Source: Rhodocyclales bacterium
GTDB lineage: Bacteria > Pseudomonadota > Gammaproteobacteria > Burkholderiales > Rhodocyclaceae
Length of the DNA stretch: 64,000 bases
NCBI GenBank assembly: GCA_003105015.1
Contig: PQAF01000047.1
Coordinates: forward strand, 17,019 to 81,018
Direction of reading: 5' to 3'
The notes beneath the pieces were generated by a model that did no database searches, was not told where the DNA came from, and was given only the letters and a program-made list of their open reading frames with translations. Each line of letters opens with the position of its first letter. Within the stretch, counting starts at the first letter, position 1. Of this stretch, positions 7,135-16,662 are shown in pieces. A program made the position numbers and the translations under genes.

Positions 7135-8324
7135 TCCCTTTCCTCCGGCGGCTTCAGCTTGCGGAAGGCGCGCCACAGCAGCAGGTCGTAGGCGATCTTC
7201 ATGCCGGCGCCGATGAACAGCGGCGCGGCGAGCGAGGCGGCCTGCATCAGCCAGCCGGCGAAGCTCGGCGCCACCGCCCAGCCGCCGAGGCGCACGAGAT
7301 GCGTCACGCCGGAGGCATAGGTGCGTTCTTCCGGCGCGACCACCGCCATCACGTAGGACTGCCGCGTCGGCACGTCCATCTCCACCAGGCCCTCGCGCAG
7401 CAGGAACAGCAGCGCCGCCACCCAGAAGTTCGGCGCGAAAGCCACCGAGGCGAGCAGGATGCTCGACGGGATGTGGGTGAACACCATGGTATTCACCAGG
7501 CCGATGCGTTCGGCCAGCCAGGCGGCGGCGAGGTGCGAGAGGGCGTTGAGCACGCGCGCGGCGAAGAACAGGCCGCCGATCAGCGCCGCCGAGACGGCGA
7601 AGCGCTCGAAGAAGAAATAGGACAGCAGCGCCGAACCGAGGAAGCCGCCGGCGATGCTGTCGATGGCGAACAGCGCGGAGATCTTCCAAATTATCTTTTT
7701 GCTCTGCGGCGACACCGGCCGGCGCGGGCCTTCGGCGCCGGTCTCGGCCGCGGGCGAGAGCGCGAGGGCCAGCGGCGCGCCGGCGGCCAGCAGCGTCGCG
7801 TAGAGCAGGAACATGGCGCGGAAGGCCTGCGTCTCGTCGACGCCCAGGGCCGCGAGCAGCGTCGGCGCCGCCGCCAGCAGCGCGCCCAGCGCGTGGCCGA
7901 TGTCGGTGAGCAGGTTGTAGCGGGCGAAGGCGCCGGTGCGGCCGGCGTCGTCGGTGGTCGCCGGCAGGATGGCCTGCTCGAGCACCAGCGCCGCGCCGCG
8001 ATCGCGCCCCATGCCGTTGAGGATGCCGACGAAGGCCGCCGCCGCCATCGCCCACGGCGCGCTCACCCAGGCCGCGCCAAGGCCGCCGACGGCCCCCAGC
8101 AGCGACAGCCACATCAGGCAGCGCCGCCGGCCGAGGCGGTCGCCCGCCCAGGTCACGATCGCCAGCGCCAGCGTCGCGCCGGCCAGCCCCGCCGAGAGCA
8201 CGGCGCCGATGGCGGCGGCGGAAAAGCCGAGCCGCGCCAAAGTCAGTCCCAGCAGCACGCCGGCCATGCCGGTGGCGAGCGCGCGCAGGAAGGCGGCAGC
8301 GTAGATCAGGCGGCGGTCATTCAT
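7128..8324 (-). CDS. Major facilitator superfamily transporter
   Basis: A 398-residue permease with about 12 membrane helices. The MFS signature between helices 2 and 3 reads WAGDRLGRRRCLMW (G-x-x-x-D-R-x-G-R-R). A second-half counterpart is seen at AAWLAERIGLVNTMVF. No periplasmic binding partner or biosynthetic neighbour identifies the substrate. The gene is single and flanked by convergent and divergent genes. The promoter should lie in 8325-8435, shared with the divergent chromate transporter gene. One occurrence of the GGGACTGACTTT motif falls in its coding sequence. Confidence 0.85.
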   Translation of the reverse strand: MNDRRLIYAAAFLRALATGMAGVLLGLTLARLGFSAAAIGAVLSAGLAGATLALAIVTWAGDRLGRRRCLMWLSLLGAVGGLGAAWVSAPWAMAAAAFVGILNGMGRDRGAALVLEQAILPATTDDAGRTGAFARYNLLTDIGHALGALLAAAPTLLAALGVDETQAFRAMFLLYATLLAAGAPLALALSPAAETGAEGPRRPVSPQSKKIIWKISALFAIDSIAGGFLGSALLSYFFFERFAVSAALIGGLFFAARVLNALSHLAAAWLAERIGLVNTMVFTHIPSSILLASVAFAPNFWVAALLFLLREGLVEMDVPTRQSYVMAVVAPEERTYASGVTHLVRLGGWAVAPSFAGWLMQAASLAAPLFIGAGMKIAYDLLLWRAFRKLKPPEERDQ

Positions 8325-8435
8325 GTGCAGGCCATTCTGTTAGAATTTTCTCGCCGGGAAATCGCGGACTCCCGGCCTTCCCAAGACGGTGTCCCGTCCA
8401 AGTGCCGCCAATCGTGATTCCTGCGAGGACATATC

Positions 8436-9791
8436 GTGGACACCGACGACACCCAAGCTCCCGCTCCCGTCTCCTTCGGCGAAGCCTTCCGCTACTGGCT
8501 GAAGCTCGGCTTCATCAGCTTCGGCGGCCCGGCCGGCCAGATCGCCATGATGCACCAGGAACTGGTGGAGAAGCGCCGCTGGATCTCCGAGCGGCGCTTC
8601 CTGCACGCCCTCAATTACTGCATGCTGCTGCCGGGGCCCGAGGCGACGCAGCTCGCCGTCTACATCGGCTGGCTGATGCACCGGACCTGGGGCGGCATCG
8701 TCGCCGGCACGCTGTTCGTGCTGCCCTCGGTGTTCATGCTCGTGGGTCTGACCTGGATCTACCTCGCCTTCGGCGACGTGCCGGCCGTGGCCGGCATCCT
8801 CTACGGCATCAAGCCGGCGGTGACCGCCATCGTCGTCTTCGCCGCCTGGCGCATCGGCTCGCGCGCGCTGAGGAACGGCCTGCTGTGGGCGATGGCGGCG
8901 GCGGCCTTCGTCGCCATCTTCGCCTTCGACGTGCCCTTCCCCGCCATCGTGCTGGCGGCGGCCGTGCTCGGCTACCTCGGCGGCCGCCTGGCGCCGGCGA
9001 AGTTCACCGCCGGCGGCGGCCACGGCGCGGCGGGAAAATCCTACGGCGCGGCGCTGATCGACGACGACACCCCACCGCCGCCGTGGGCACGCTTCTCCTG
9101 GGCCCGCTTCGGCACCTTTTGCGTCGTCGGCGCGATCATCTGGGCACTCGCCATGGTCCTGCTCGCGGCGCAAGACGGCTGGCACGGCACCTTCGCGCAG
9201 ATGGGCTGGTTCTTCACCAAGGCGGCGCTGCTCACCTTCGGCGGCGCCTACGCCGTGCTGCCCTACGTGTATCAGGGCGGCGTCGAGACCTACGGCTGGC
9301 TCACCGGCCCGCAGATGATCGACGGCCTGGCGCTGGGCGAGACGACGCCGGGGCCGCTGATCATGGTGGTGGCCTTCGTCGGCTTCGTCGGCGGCTGGAC
9401 CAAGCAGGCGTTCGGGCCGGAGGCGCTGGCGCTGGCCGGCGTCATGGGCGGCTTCGTCGCCGCCTTCTTCACCTTCCTGCCCTCCTTCCTCTTCATCCTC
9501 ATCGGCGGCCCGCTGGTCGAGGCGACGCACGGCGACATCAAGTTCGTCTCGCCGCTCACCGGCATCACCGCCGCGGTCGTCGGCGTCATCGTCAATCTGG
9601 CGGTGTTCTTCGCCTGGCACGTGCTGTGGCCGCAGGCCAGCGCGGCGGCACCCTTCGCCGGCGGCTTCGAGTGGCCGGCGGCCCTGATCGGGCTCGCCGC
9701 CGCCATCGCCCTGTTCCGCTACAAGCTCGGCATCATGCCGGTGATCGGCGCCTGCGCGGCGGCGGGGCTCGGCTACTCGCTCGCTCTATGA
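8436..9791 (+). CDS. chrA: Chromate transporter ChrA (two CHR domains)
   Basis: A 451-residue inner-membrane protein with the duplicated CHR architecture. The N-terminal domain carries FGEAFRYWLKLGFISFGGPAGQIAMM and LLPGPEATQLAVYIGW. The C-terminal domain carries WFFTKAALLTFGGAYAVLPYV and LGETTPGPLIMVVAFVG. These are the diagnostic chromate-efflux motifs of the CHR superfamily (chromate extruded as a sulfate analogue). A linker of about 30 residues with DDDTPPPPW separates the halves. It stands alone, with no ChrB regulator nearby. Its location in a region rich in sulfate/oxyanion transporters is notable. Confidence 0.93.
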   Translation: MDTDDTQAPAPVSFGEAFRYWLKLGFISFGGPAGQIAMMHQELVEKRRWISERRFLHALNYCMLLPGPEATQLAVYIGWLMHRTWGGIVAGTLFVLPSVFMLVGLTWIYLAFGDVPAVAGILYGIKPAVTAIVVFAAWRIGSRALRNGLLWAMAAAAFVAIFAFDVPFPAIVLAAAVLGYLGGRLAPAKFTAGGGHGAAGKSYGAALIDDDTPPPPWARFSWARFGTFCVVGAIIWALAMVLLAAQDGWHGTFAQMGWFFTKAALLTFGGAYAVLPYVYQGGVETYGWLTGPQMIDGLALGETTPGPLIMVVAFVGFVGGWTKQAFGPEALALAGVMGGFVAAFFTFLPSFLFILIGGPLVEATHGDIKFVSPLTGITAAVVGVIVNLAVFFAWHVLWPQASAAAPFAGGFEWPAALIGLAAAIALFRYKLGIMPVIGACAAAGLGYSLAL

Positions 9792-9912
9792 AGCCATAAG
9801 GCCTGGGGGCTTGCCCCTTCTCACTTCATGGTTCAATATTTCTCAGCCATGCCGTGAACCCGCATGAATGAGCGCGATTTCAAGCAAGATCGCGCCGCAC
9901 ATGGAGAATGGC

Positions 9913-10653
9913 ATGACGAGACGGTTTTTCACGGCTTGCATCTGCGCCGCCCTGCTGTGCGCGCCGCCCGCGCAGGCGGCGCCGGGCGGTGCGCTGGTGC
10001 TCAACACCGGCGTGCGCGCGCCCTACACCCAGCCCGACCGCAGCGGCTTCCTCGACCGCCTGGTGGCGGAGCTTTTCCGCCGCGTCGGCCTGCAGGCCGA
10101 GGTGCAGGTCTATGAAGCGTCCGAGCGGGCCATGCAGAACGCCGACGCCGGCATCGACGACGGCATGGCGATGCGCATCAAGGGGCTGGAGAAGCAGTAC
10201 CCGAACCTGATCCGCGTGCCCGAGAAGGTCATCGACAACGATTTCGTCGCCTACAGCCGCAAGCATCGCTTCGAGGTCCGCGGCTGGGACGCGCTGGCCC
10301 CCTACCAGGTCGCCCACATCATCGGCTGGAAGGTGTTCGAGAACAACCTGGGCGGTCGCAGGGATGTCACCCTGGTGCGCAATGCCGAGCAGCTTTTCGA
10401 GCTGCTGCGCCAGGACCGCACCGACGTCATCCTCTACGAGCGCTGGCAGGGCCTGTGGTGGGCGCGCGAGCTGGCCCTCGACGCCCGCCTGCTCGAGCCG
10501 CCGCTCGCCAGCACGGAGATGTTCATCTACCTGCACCGCAAGCATGCGCCGCTGGCCGGCAAGCTGGCGGCGGCGCTGGCCGCGATGAAGCAGGACGGCA
10601 GCTACCGCCGCATCTTCGACGAAACCCTGGCGCCGCTGGCGGCGCGGCGCTGA
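9913..10653 (+). CDS. Periplasmic solute-binding protein, ABC family-3 type (sensor partner)
   Basis: A 246-residue exported protein with a typical signal peptide (TRRFFTACICAALLCAPPAQAA, cleavage after AQA). The mature part resembles the SBP_bac_3 polar-amino-acid binding fold, with an N-terminal LVLNTGVRAPYTQPDRSGFLDRLVAEL. The start at 9913 is preferred over upstream ATGs because GGAG sits six bases before it and the signal peptide then begins properly. No ABC permease or ATPase follows. Instead a membrane histidine kinase begins 13 bp downstream, so this protein probably presents a ligand to that kinase rather than feeding a transporter. Confidence 0.82.
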   Translation: MTRRFFTACICAALLCAPPAQAAPGGALVLNTGVRAPYTQPDRSGFLDRLVAELFRRVGLQAEVQVYEASERAMQNADAGIDDGMAMRIKGLEKQYPNLIRVPEKVIDNDFVAYSRKHRFEVRGWDALAPYQVAHIIGWKVFENNLGGRRDVTLVRNAEQLFELLRQDRTDVILYERWQGLWWARELALDARLLEPPLASTEMFIYLHRKHAPLAGKLAAALAAMKQDGSYRRIFDETLAPLAARR

Positions 10654-10666
10654 TCCTTCCTCTCCC

Positions 10667-12457
10667 ATGCTGCGCGATCTGCCCCAGGTCATCACCCACA
10701 CGCTGGCGCGCCGGCTGATCCTGTGGACCATCCTGTTCAGCGGCTCGATCGCGTTGGTGATCACGGTCCTGCAGCTGACGTGGGAATACCGCGACGACCT
10801 GCGCGAGGTCGAGGAGCGCTTCGAGCAGATCGAGCAGAGCCTCCTGCCCGGCATCGTCGAAGCGGTGTGGGTCTCCGACCGCAAGCAGCTCGCCATCCTG
10901 CTCGACGGCATCAAGCAGCGCCGCGACTTCAGCCATGCCGAGGTGGTCGTCGACGGCGAGGTGCTGGCCTCGACGGGCCAGGCAAAGACGGAGGCGCGCA
11001 TGACCCGGCGCTGGCCGCTGGAGTACGAGTATCGCGGCCGCCGCCAGGCCATCGGCGAGCTGGTCGTGGACGCCGACCTGGAAGTCACCCGCGCGCGCTT
11101 CATCGAGCGCGCCGTCTTCATCATCGGCGCCAACGTCGCCAAGACGGCGCTGGTCGCCCTCTTCATGTTCCTGCTGGTGCACCACCTGATCACGCGCCAC
11201 CTCGAGGGCTTCGCCCGCCATGTCGGCGAGGCCTCCTTCGAGAACCTCAACACGCCGGTGGTGCTCGAGCGCAAGCCGCCGCCGCAGCCGGACGAGCTCG
11301 ATGCCCTGGTGGCCGCCTACAACAACCTGCGCGAGAACCTGACGGATTCCTACAACCGCATCCGGCCGCTGTTCCAGGCCGTCGAGCAGAGCCCGGTGTC
11401 CATCTTCGTCACCGACACCTCGGGCAACATCGAGTACGCCAACCGCCACTTCACGAAGGTGACGGGCTACCGGGCCGAGGAGGTCATCGGCCGCAACCCG
11501 CGCCTGTTCAAGTCAGGCCAGACGCCCGTGGCGGTCTACAAGGACATGTGGCAGACGATCACCGGCGGCGGCATCTGGACGGGGCGGCTCTACAACCGCC
11601 GGAAGGACGGCGCGATGTACTGGGAGGAGACGGTGATCGCGGCCGTCATCGACGAGCACGGCCGCATCGCCAACTACGTCGCCATCAAGGAGGACATCAC
11701 CGAGCGCGTGGAAGCCGAACGGCGCATCCGCGAGCTCAACGAATCCCTGGAGCGCCGCGTTGCCGAGCGCACCACGGAACTGGAGCGGGCCAACAAGGAA
11801 CTGGAATCCTTCTCCAGCACCGTCTCCCACGACCTGCGCGCGCCGCTGCGCGCCATCAACGGCTTCTCCCGCCTCCTGCTGGAGAACGAGCGCGCCCAGC
11901 TCTCAAGCGACGGCCAGGGCATGCTCGACCGCATCGTCGCCAACAGCAGCAAGCTCGGCGCCCTCATCGAAGAAATCCTCGAGTACAGCCGCGCCGCGCA
12001 GAAGCCGCTGCATCGCACGCCGGTCGACCTGGGCAAGCTGGCCCGCAGCATCGCCGACGAGATGGCCGGCGACCATCCGGCCGCCCGCGTCGACGTCGCG
12101 ACCCTGCCGCTGGTCGAGGGCGATGCGACCATGCTGCACCAGGTCCTGCAGAACCTGGTCGGCAACGCCCTCAAGTTCTCCGCCGGGCGCAGCGCGCCGC
12201 GCGTGGAAGTGGGTTGCAGCCGCGAGGGGGATGAAGACGTCTTCTTCGTGCGCGACAACGGCGCCGGCTTCGACATGCGCTACGCCGACAAGCTGTTCGG
12301 CATGTTCCAGCGGATGCACAGCGAAAGCCAGTTCCCCGGCACCGGCGTCGGCCTGGCCATCGTCAAGCGACTGATCGAGCGGCACGGCGGCCGCATCTGG
12401 GCGGAGTCGGCGCCGGAGGCCGGCGCCACCTTCTTCTTCACCGTGCCGCGGCCGTAG
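10667..12457 (+). CDS. Membrane PAS sensor histidine kinase
   Basis: A 596-residue hybrid-free sensor kinase. The order is: N-terminal membrane helix (~15-38), a periplasmic domain of about 120 residues, a second helix (~150-175), a HAMP-like linker, a PAS domain (~230-350, beginning QAVEQSPVSIFVTDTSGN), a coiled coil, HisKA with H in SHDLRAPLR (~387), and HATPase_c with DNGAGFDM (~530) and GTGVGLAIVKR. The kinase core closely resembles that encoded at 40815-42608, so the two are paralogs of the bacteriophytochrome-like SHDLRAPLRA class. It forms an operon with the upstream binding protein. No response regulator is adjacent. Confidence 0.88.
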   Translation: MLRDLPQVITHTLARRLILWTILFSGSIALVITVLQLTWEYRDDLREVEERFEQIEQSLLPGIVEAVWVSDRKQLAILLDGIKQRRDFSHAEVVVDGEVLASTGQAKTEARMTRRWPLEYEYRGRRQAIGELVVDADLEVTRARFIERAVFIIGANVAKTALVALFMFLLVHHLITRHLEGFARHVGEASFENLNTPVVLERKPPPQPDELDALVAAYNNLRENLTDSYNRIRPLFQAVEQSPVSIFVTDTSGNIEYANRHFTKVTGYRAEEVIGRNPRLFKSGQTPVAVYKDMWQTITGGGIWTGRLYNRRKDGAMYWEETVIAAVIDEHGRIANYVAIKEDITERVEAERRIRELNESLERRVAERTTELERANKELESFSSTVSHDLRAPLRAINGFSRLLLENERAQLSSDGQGMLDRIVANSSKLGALIEEILEYSRAAQKPLHRTPVDLGKLARSIADEMAGDHPAARVDVATLPLVEGDATMLHQVLQNLVGNALKFSAGRSAPRVEVGCSREGDEDVFFVRDNGAGFDMRYADKLFGMFQRMHSESQFPGTGVGLAIVKRLIERHGGRIWAESAPEAGATFFFTVPRP

Positions 12458-12463
12458 GGAAAG

Positions 12464-12970
12464 TCAGTCCCGGCGCACCGCCGCCAGGATGCCGGCGAGC
12501 AGCGCGACGGGCGTCGGCGGGCAGCCGGGCACGCGCACGTCCACCGGGATGACGTTCTCCACCGCACCGCAGCTGGCGTAGCTCTCGCCGAAGACGCCCC
12601 CCGTGCAGCCGCAATCGCCGACCGCCACCACCAGCTTCGGGTCCGGCGTGCAGTCGTAGGCCACCTTCAGCGCGTGCTCCATGTTCTTCGTCACCGGGCC
12701 GGTGACCAGCAGCATGTCAGCGTGGCGCGGGCTGGCGACGAACTTGATGCCGTAGCCTTCGAGGTTGGTGTAGGGGTTGTTGAGGGCGTGGATCTCCAAC
12801 TCGCAGCCGTTGCAGGAGCCGGCGTCCACCTGGCGAATGGTCAGCGCGCGGCCGAGGATGCGCAGGATCTCCCGGTTCAGCCGCGCGACCTCGCGCGCTT
12901 CCGCGCCGGCCTCGGGCGGCGGCTCGCTGACGATGCCGGTGCGCAGGATGCGCCTGAGCATGGGGATCAC
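12464..12970 (-). CDS. Ehr/hydrogenase-4-like complex small subunit (NuoB/HyfI-like)
   Basis: A 168-residue iron-sulfur subunit homologous to HyfI/HycG and complex I NuoB. The proximal [4Fe-4S] ligands are intact: GSCNGCELE (CxxC), Cys in VGDCGCTGG and the last Cys in VPGCPPTP. It would take electrons from a partner and pass them to the large-subunit cavity on the cytoplasmic side. The GTG at 12970 overlaps the large-subunit stop (GTGA), like the other junctions in this operon, and has a GGAG upstream. An ATG three codons later (12961) is the alternative start. It is the last gene of the six-gene operon. Its final codons include the GGGACTGACTTT motif. Confidence 0.85.
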   Translation of the reverse strand: MIPMLRRILRTGIVSEPPPEAGAEAREVARLNREILRILGRALTIRQVDAGSCNGCELEIHALNNPYTNLEGYGIKFVASPRHADMLLVTGPVTKNMEHALKVAYDCTPDPKLVVAVGDCGCTGGVFGESYASCGAVENVIPVDVRVPGCPPTPVALLAGILAAVRRD

Positions 12971-14538
12971 AGGTCGGCTCCGCTGTAGGAGAGGTTGAAC
13001 GACTTGTTGATGAGCGGGAAGTCGGGAACGATATCGCGCATCACCGCATGTTCCAGCGCCGGCCAAGCCTGCCAGGACGGATCGTGCGGGTGCACGCGGG
13101 CCAGCCGGCCCTCGCCGTCCAGCGCCACGCCGACCAGCACCTCGCCGCGCCAGCCCTCGATGACGCCGAGGCCGTCGCCTCCGGGCTGCGGCGGCGCTTC
13201 GACGCACACTTCGCTGTCGGGCAGGCCGACGGCGAGCTCGCGCAGCAGGCGCAGCGACTCGACGATCTCCGCGAAGCGCACCGCGGCCCGCGCCGCCACG
13301 TCGCCGCGCTCGTCGGTGGCCGGGCGCACGCCCAGCATCGCCCAGGGCGGCGGCGGCGTGTAGCCCTGCCGGTGGGCACGGGCATCGAGGATCAGTCCGG
13401 TGGCGCGCGCCGCAACGCCGGTGAGCGACAGCTCGCGCGCCAGGTCGGCGTCGATGGCGCCGGTGGTGAGGAAGCGGTCCTGCAGGCCGGCGTGTTCGTC
13501 GTAGATTTTCCCGAGCGCCTTCACCTCGCGGCCGACGGCCTCGCATTGTTCGACGATGGCGCGCAAGGCAGGCGCCTCCAGGTCGAGCGTTGTGCCGCCG
13601 GGCACGATGCGGTCCATCATGAAGCGCTGGCCGAAGAGTTTCGCGTTCAGGCGCAGCCAGTCCTCCTTCAGGCGCATGAACTGGGAGAAGCCGAAGGCCA
13701 GCGCGGCGTCGTTGCCGAGCGCGCCGAGGTCGCCGAGGTGGTTGGCGACGCGTTCGCGCTCCAGCATCAGCGCGCGCAATCCGAGCGCGCGCGGCGGCGG
13801 GCTGGCGCCGCAGGCCGCCTCGACGGCCGAGGCATAGGCCCAGGCATAGGCGCAGGTGGAATCGCCGGACACGCGGCCGGCGAGGCGCGCCCCTTCGGCG
13901 AGGTTCCTGCCGACGAACAGTTTCTCGACGCCCTTGTGCTGGTAGCCGAGGCGCTGCTCCAGGCGCAGCACGCGCTCGCCGATCACCGAGAAGCGGAAAT
14001 GGCCGGGTTCGATGATGCCGGCGTGGATGGGCCCGACGGGAATCTCGTGGGCGCCCTCGCCGCCGACCGGGACGAAATCGTAATCGCTCGGCGCGTTCGG
14101 GAAGCCGGCCCCCGCATTTGCCAACTGAGCCGCATCGTGGCGCAGCGGATACCAGTCCGCCGGCCAGGCGCCGTGGCGCAGCCAGGGCCTCTGGTCGCCG
14201 CCCGCCGTAGCGATGCCGACCAGGTCGCGCGTCGCCCGCTGCATGCGGCTGGCGGCGGGGAAGATGCCGGACAGGTCGGGATAGACGGGATGCTCCGCCG
14301 GCAGGTCCAGGCTGACCCGGATGTGGCCTGCCATGAAGCCGAACACGCAATGCACGCGGAAGCATCCGCTGCGCCGGCGCTCGTCGCTGCCCCACAGCGC
14401 GGCCAGGCGGCCGTCGGCGCGATGGGCGGCGACGGCAAAGGCCTGCAGCGCCTCGCCGCTCTCGGCGCGACCGAGCCAGACCGGGCCGCCGATGCCGGCC
14501 TGCTTCTCGAACTCGATGGGCTCGCCGAAGAATCTCAT
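12967..14538 (-). CDS. Ehr complex large subunit (HyfG/NuoD-like) lacking NiFe ligands
   Basis: A 523-residue protein aligned in layout with HycE/HyfG: an N-terminal NuoC-like domain (~1-160), then a NuoD-like domain beginning near EIPVGPIHAGIIEPGHFRF. In true group-4 hydrogenases the first ligand motif is RxCGxC. Here the corresponding stretch is GDSTCAYAWA, with a single Cys. The C-terminal DPCxxC motif is absent (the end is INKSFNLSYSGADL). The protein therefore cannot hold a NiFe centre and fits the energy-converting-hydrogenase-related (Ehr) class, in which the large subunit probably handles a quinone-like or other acceptor. The ATG overlaps the stop of the upstream membrane-subunit gene. 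Confidence 0.85.
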   Translation of the reverse strand: MRFFGEPIEFEKQAGIGGPVWLGRAESGEALQAFAVAAHRADGRLAALWGSDERRRSGCFRVHCVFGFMAGHIRVSLDLPAEHPVYPDLSGIFPAASRMQRATRDLVGIATAGGDQRPWLRHGAWPADWYPLRHDAAQLANAGAGFPNAPSDYDFVPVGGEGAHEIPVGPIHAGIIEPGHFRFSVIGERVLRLEQRLGYQHKGVEKLFVGRNLAEGARLAGRVSGDSTCAYAWAYASAVEAACGASPPPRALGLRALMLERERVANHLGDLGALGNDAALAFGFSQFMRLKEDWLRLNAKLFGQRFMMDRIVPGGTTLDLEAPALRAIVEQCEAVGREVKALGKIYDEHAGLQDRFLTTGAIDADLARELSLTGVAARATGLILDARAHRQGYTPPPPWAMLGVRPATDERGDVAARAAVRFAEIVESLRLLRELAVGLPDSEVCVEAPPQPGGDGLGVIEGWRGEVLVGVALDGEGRLARVHPHDPSWQAWPALEHAVMRDIVPDFPLINKSFNLSYSGADL

Positions 14539-15986
14539 CCGAGCATCCTCGCCGCCTCGTGGAACCAGCGCGTCAGGTAAGGGGGAATCCACAGGCCGAG
14601 CATCAGCACCAGGGCCAGATGCACGAACACCGGCGTGATGGCCGGCGCATGCGGGAGGCGCTTGACGTGGGTCTCGCCGAAGACCATCGGCTGCACTTTG
14701 CCGAAGATGGCGGCGAAGGCGACGCCGAGGGCGAGCAGCAGGATCGGCGTCGCCCAGGGGTGGTGCTTCATGGCGTGGGTGAGGATCATGAACTCGCTGG
14801 CGAAGACGCCGAAGGGCGGCATGCCGAGGATGGCCAGGGTGCCGAGCATCAGGCCCCAGCCGATCACCGGGTTGATCTTGATGAGGCCGCGGATGTCCTC
14901 CATGACCTGGGTGCCGCATTTCTGCGCGGCGTGGCCGACGGCGAAGAAGATCGCCGACTTGGTCAGCGAATGCAGGGTCATGTGCAGCAGGCCGGCGAAG
15001 TTCGCCACCGCCCCGCCCATGCCGAAGGCGAAGGTGATCAGGCCCATGTGCTCGATCGACGAGTAGGCGAACATGCGCTTGATGTCCTTCTGCCGCGACA
15101 GGAAGAAAGCCGCCACCACCAGCGTCAGCAGGCCGAAGCCCATCATCAGGTTGCCGGCGAAGCCGGTCGGGATGGCGCCGTCGGCGAGCACCTTGACGCG
15201 CAGGATGGCGTAGAGGGCGACGTTGAGCAGCAGGCCGGAGAGCACCGCCGAGACCGGCGTCGGGCCCTCGGCGTGGGCGTCCGGCAGCCAGTTGTGCAGC
15301 GGCGCCAGGCCCACCTTGGTGCCGTAGCCGACCAGCAGGAAGATGAAGGCCAGCGCCATGATGGTCGGTTCGAGCTGGCCCTTGACGTCTACGAGGTGGG
15401 TCCACAGCAGGGCGTGGCCGGTCTCGCCGAGCACGCGCTCGGCGGCGAAGTAGAGCAGGATGGTGCCGAACAGCGCCTGGGCGATGCCGACGCCGCAGAG
15501 GATGAAGTATTTCCACGCCGCCTCCAGGCTCGCCGGCGTGCGGTAGAGCGAGACCAGCAGCACGGTGGTGAGGGTGGCCGCCTCCATCGCCACCCAGAGG
15601 ATGCCGAGGTTGTTGGTGGTGAGCGCCGCCAGCATGGTGAACATGAACAGCTGGAACATGCTCTTGTAGAGACGCAGGCGCGGCGCCGTGAGCCGGCCGT
15701 GCTCGCGCTCGTTGCGCATGTAGGGGCCGGAGAAGATGCTCGTGGTGAGGCCGACGAAGGCGGTCAGCGCGACCAGAAAGACGTTGAGCGAGTCGATGAA
15801 GAACATCTCGCCGAAAACCATGCGCGGGCCGACGGCGACGATCTCGGCCGTGAGCAGCGCCGAGGCGAGGAAGGTGCCGAGGCTGGCGATGACGTTGAGG
15901 TTGGGCGCCCAGCTGCGCTCGCCCGCCACCGCGAGCAGCATGCCGCTGACGAGGGGAATGGCGAGGGTGAGGGTAAAGAAATCCAT
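14535..15986 (-). CDS. Ehr complex proton-pumping subunit (HyfF/NuoN-like)
   Basis: A 483-residue antiporter-like membrane subunit with about 14 helices. It shows the Mrp/NuoL-M-N proton-channel motifs: the helix-5 region IFSGPYMRNEREHGR, WVAMEAATLTTVLLVSLYRT, and GTKVGLAPLHNWLPDAHAEGPTPVSAVLSG, with the key lysine and conserved histidine/glutamate. This is characteristic of HyfF. The gene lies 7 bp after the HyfE-like gene and overlaps the large-subunit gene by 4 bp. In the complex it would couple electron flow to H+ or Na+ translocation. Confidence 0.88.
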   Translation of the reverse strand: MDFFTLTLAIPLVSGMLLAVAGERSWAPNLNVIASLGTFLASALLTAEIVAVGPRMVFGEMFFIDSLNVFLVALTAFVGLTTSIFSGPYMRNEREHGRLTAPRLRLYKSMFQLFMFTMLAALTTNNLGILWVAMEAATLTTVLLVSLYRTPASLEAAWKYFILCGVGIAQALFGTILLYFAAERVLGETGHALLWTHLVDVKGQLEPTIMALAFIFLLVGYGTKVGLAPLHNWLPDAHAEGPTPVSAVLSGLLLNVALYAILRVKVLADGAIPTGFAGNLMMGFGLLTLVVAAFFLSRQKDIKRMFAYSSIEHMGLITFAFGMGGAVANFAGLLHMTLHSLTKSAIFFAVGHAAQKCGTQVMEDIRGLIKINPVIGWGLMLGTLAILGMPPFGVFASEFMILTHAMKHHPWATPILLLALGVAFAAIFGKVQPMVFGETHVKRLPHAPAITPVFVHLALVLMLGLWIPPYLTRWFHEAARMLG

Positions 15987-15993
15987 GGCCGGT

Positions 15994-16662
15994 TCAGCGT
16001 TCCTTGAGATTCTCGAGGTGGCGGATGTCGAGGCTGTCGAACTGGTCGCGGATCTGGAAGAAGAACACGCCGAGGATGATGACCCCGATCAGCACGTCGA
16101 GGGCGATGCCCAGCTCGACCACCATCGGCATGCCGTAGGTGGCGCTGGTGGCGGCGAGGAACAGGCCGTTCTCCATGGCCAGGAAGCCGACCACCTGGGG
16201 AATCGCCTTGGTGCGGACGATCATCATGAGGAAGGCCAGCATGACGCTGGCCAGCGCGATGCCCAGGGTGCCGCGGCTGATGGTGCTCGAGAGCTGCGAG
16301 ATCGGCAGGGCGACGTTGAAGGCGACGATCACCAGGGCGATGCCCGCCAGCATGGTCGTCGGCACGTTGATGAGACCCTCGACGTCGGCCTTCACCTGCA
16401 GCTTGCGCACCAGGCGGTGCAGGATCAGGGGCAGCAGGACGGCCTTCAGCGCCAGGGTCAGGGCGGCCGAGCCGTAGAGGTGGGCCTGGCCGGTGGTGAA
16501 GGCCACCACCAGGGTGGACAGGCACAGCGTCAGCCCCTGCAGGGCGAACAGGTTGATGAGCGGCAGCACGCGCCGCTGCGCCAGCATGGCGAAGGCCAGC
16601 AGCAGGACCACCGCGGCGAACAGGTTGATGAGCTGCGTGGACAGCGGCAATGCCGTGTTCAT
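15994..16662 (-). CDS. Ehr complex membrane subunit (HyfE-like, NuoK-related)
   Basis: A 222-residue, seven- or eight-helix membrane protein matching HyfE. Family length is about 216. The second half carries NuoK-like features (GFLAMENGLFLAATSATYGMPMVVELGIALDVLIGVI), with buried glutamates in two helices that form part of the proton path. The start codon overlaps the stop of the HyfC-like gene (ATGA). It is inserted between the NuoH-like and NuoN-like subunits as in hyf operons, which confirms that this is one assembled complex. Confidence 0.87.
   Translation of the reverse strand: MNTALPLSTQLINLFAAVVLLLAFAMLAQRRVLPLINLFALQGLTLCLSTLVVAFTTGQAHLYGSAALTLALKAVLLPLILHRLVRKLQVKADVEGLINVPTTMLAGIALVIVAFNVALPISQLSSTISRGTLGIALASVMLAFLMMIVRTKAIPQVVGFLAMENGLFLAATSATYGMPMVVELGIALDVLIGVIILGVFFFQIRDQFDSLDIRHLENLKER

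Noticed and set aside
12967..14538. Functional [NiFe] hydrogenase
   Set aside because: The large subunit lacks both CxxC ligand pairs, so a hydrogen-oxidising or -evolving site cannot form.
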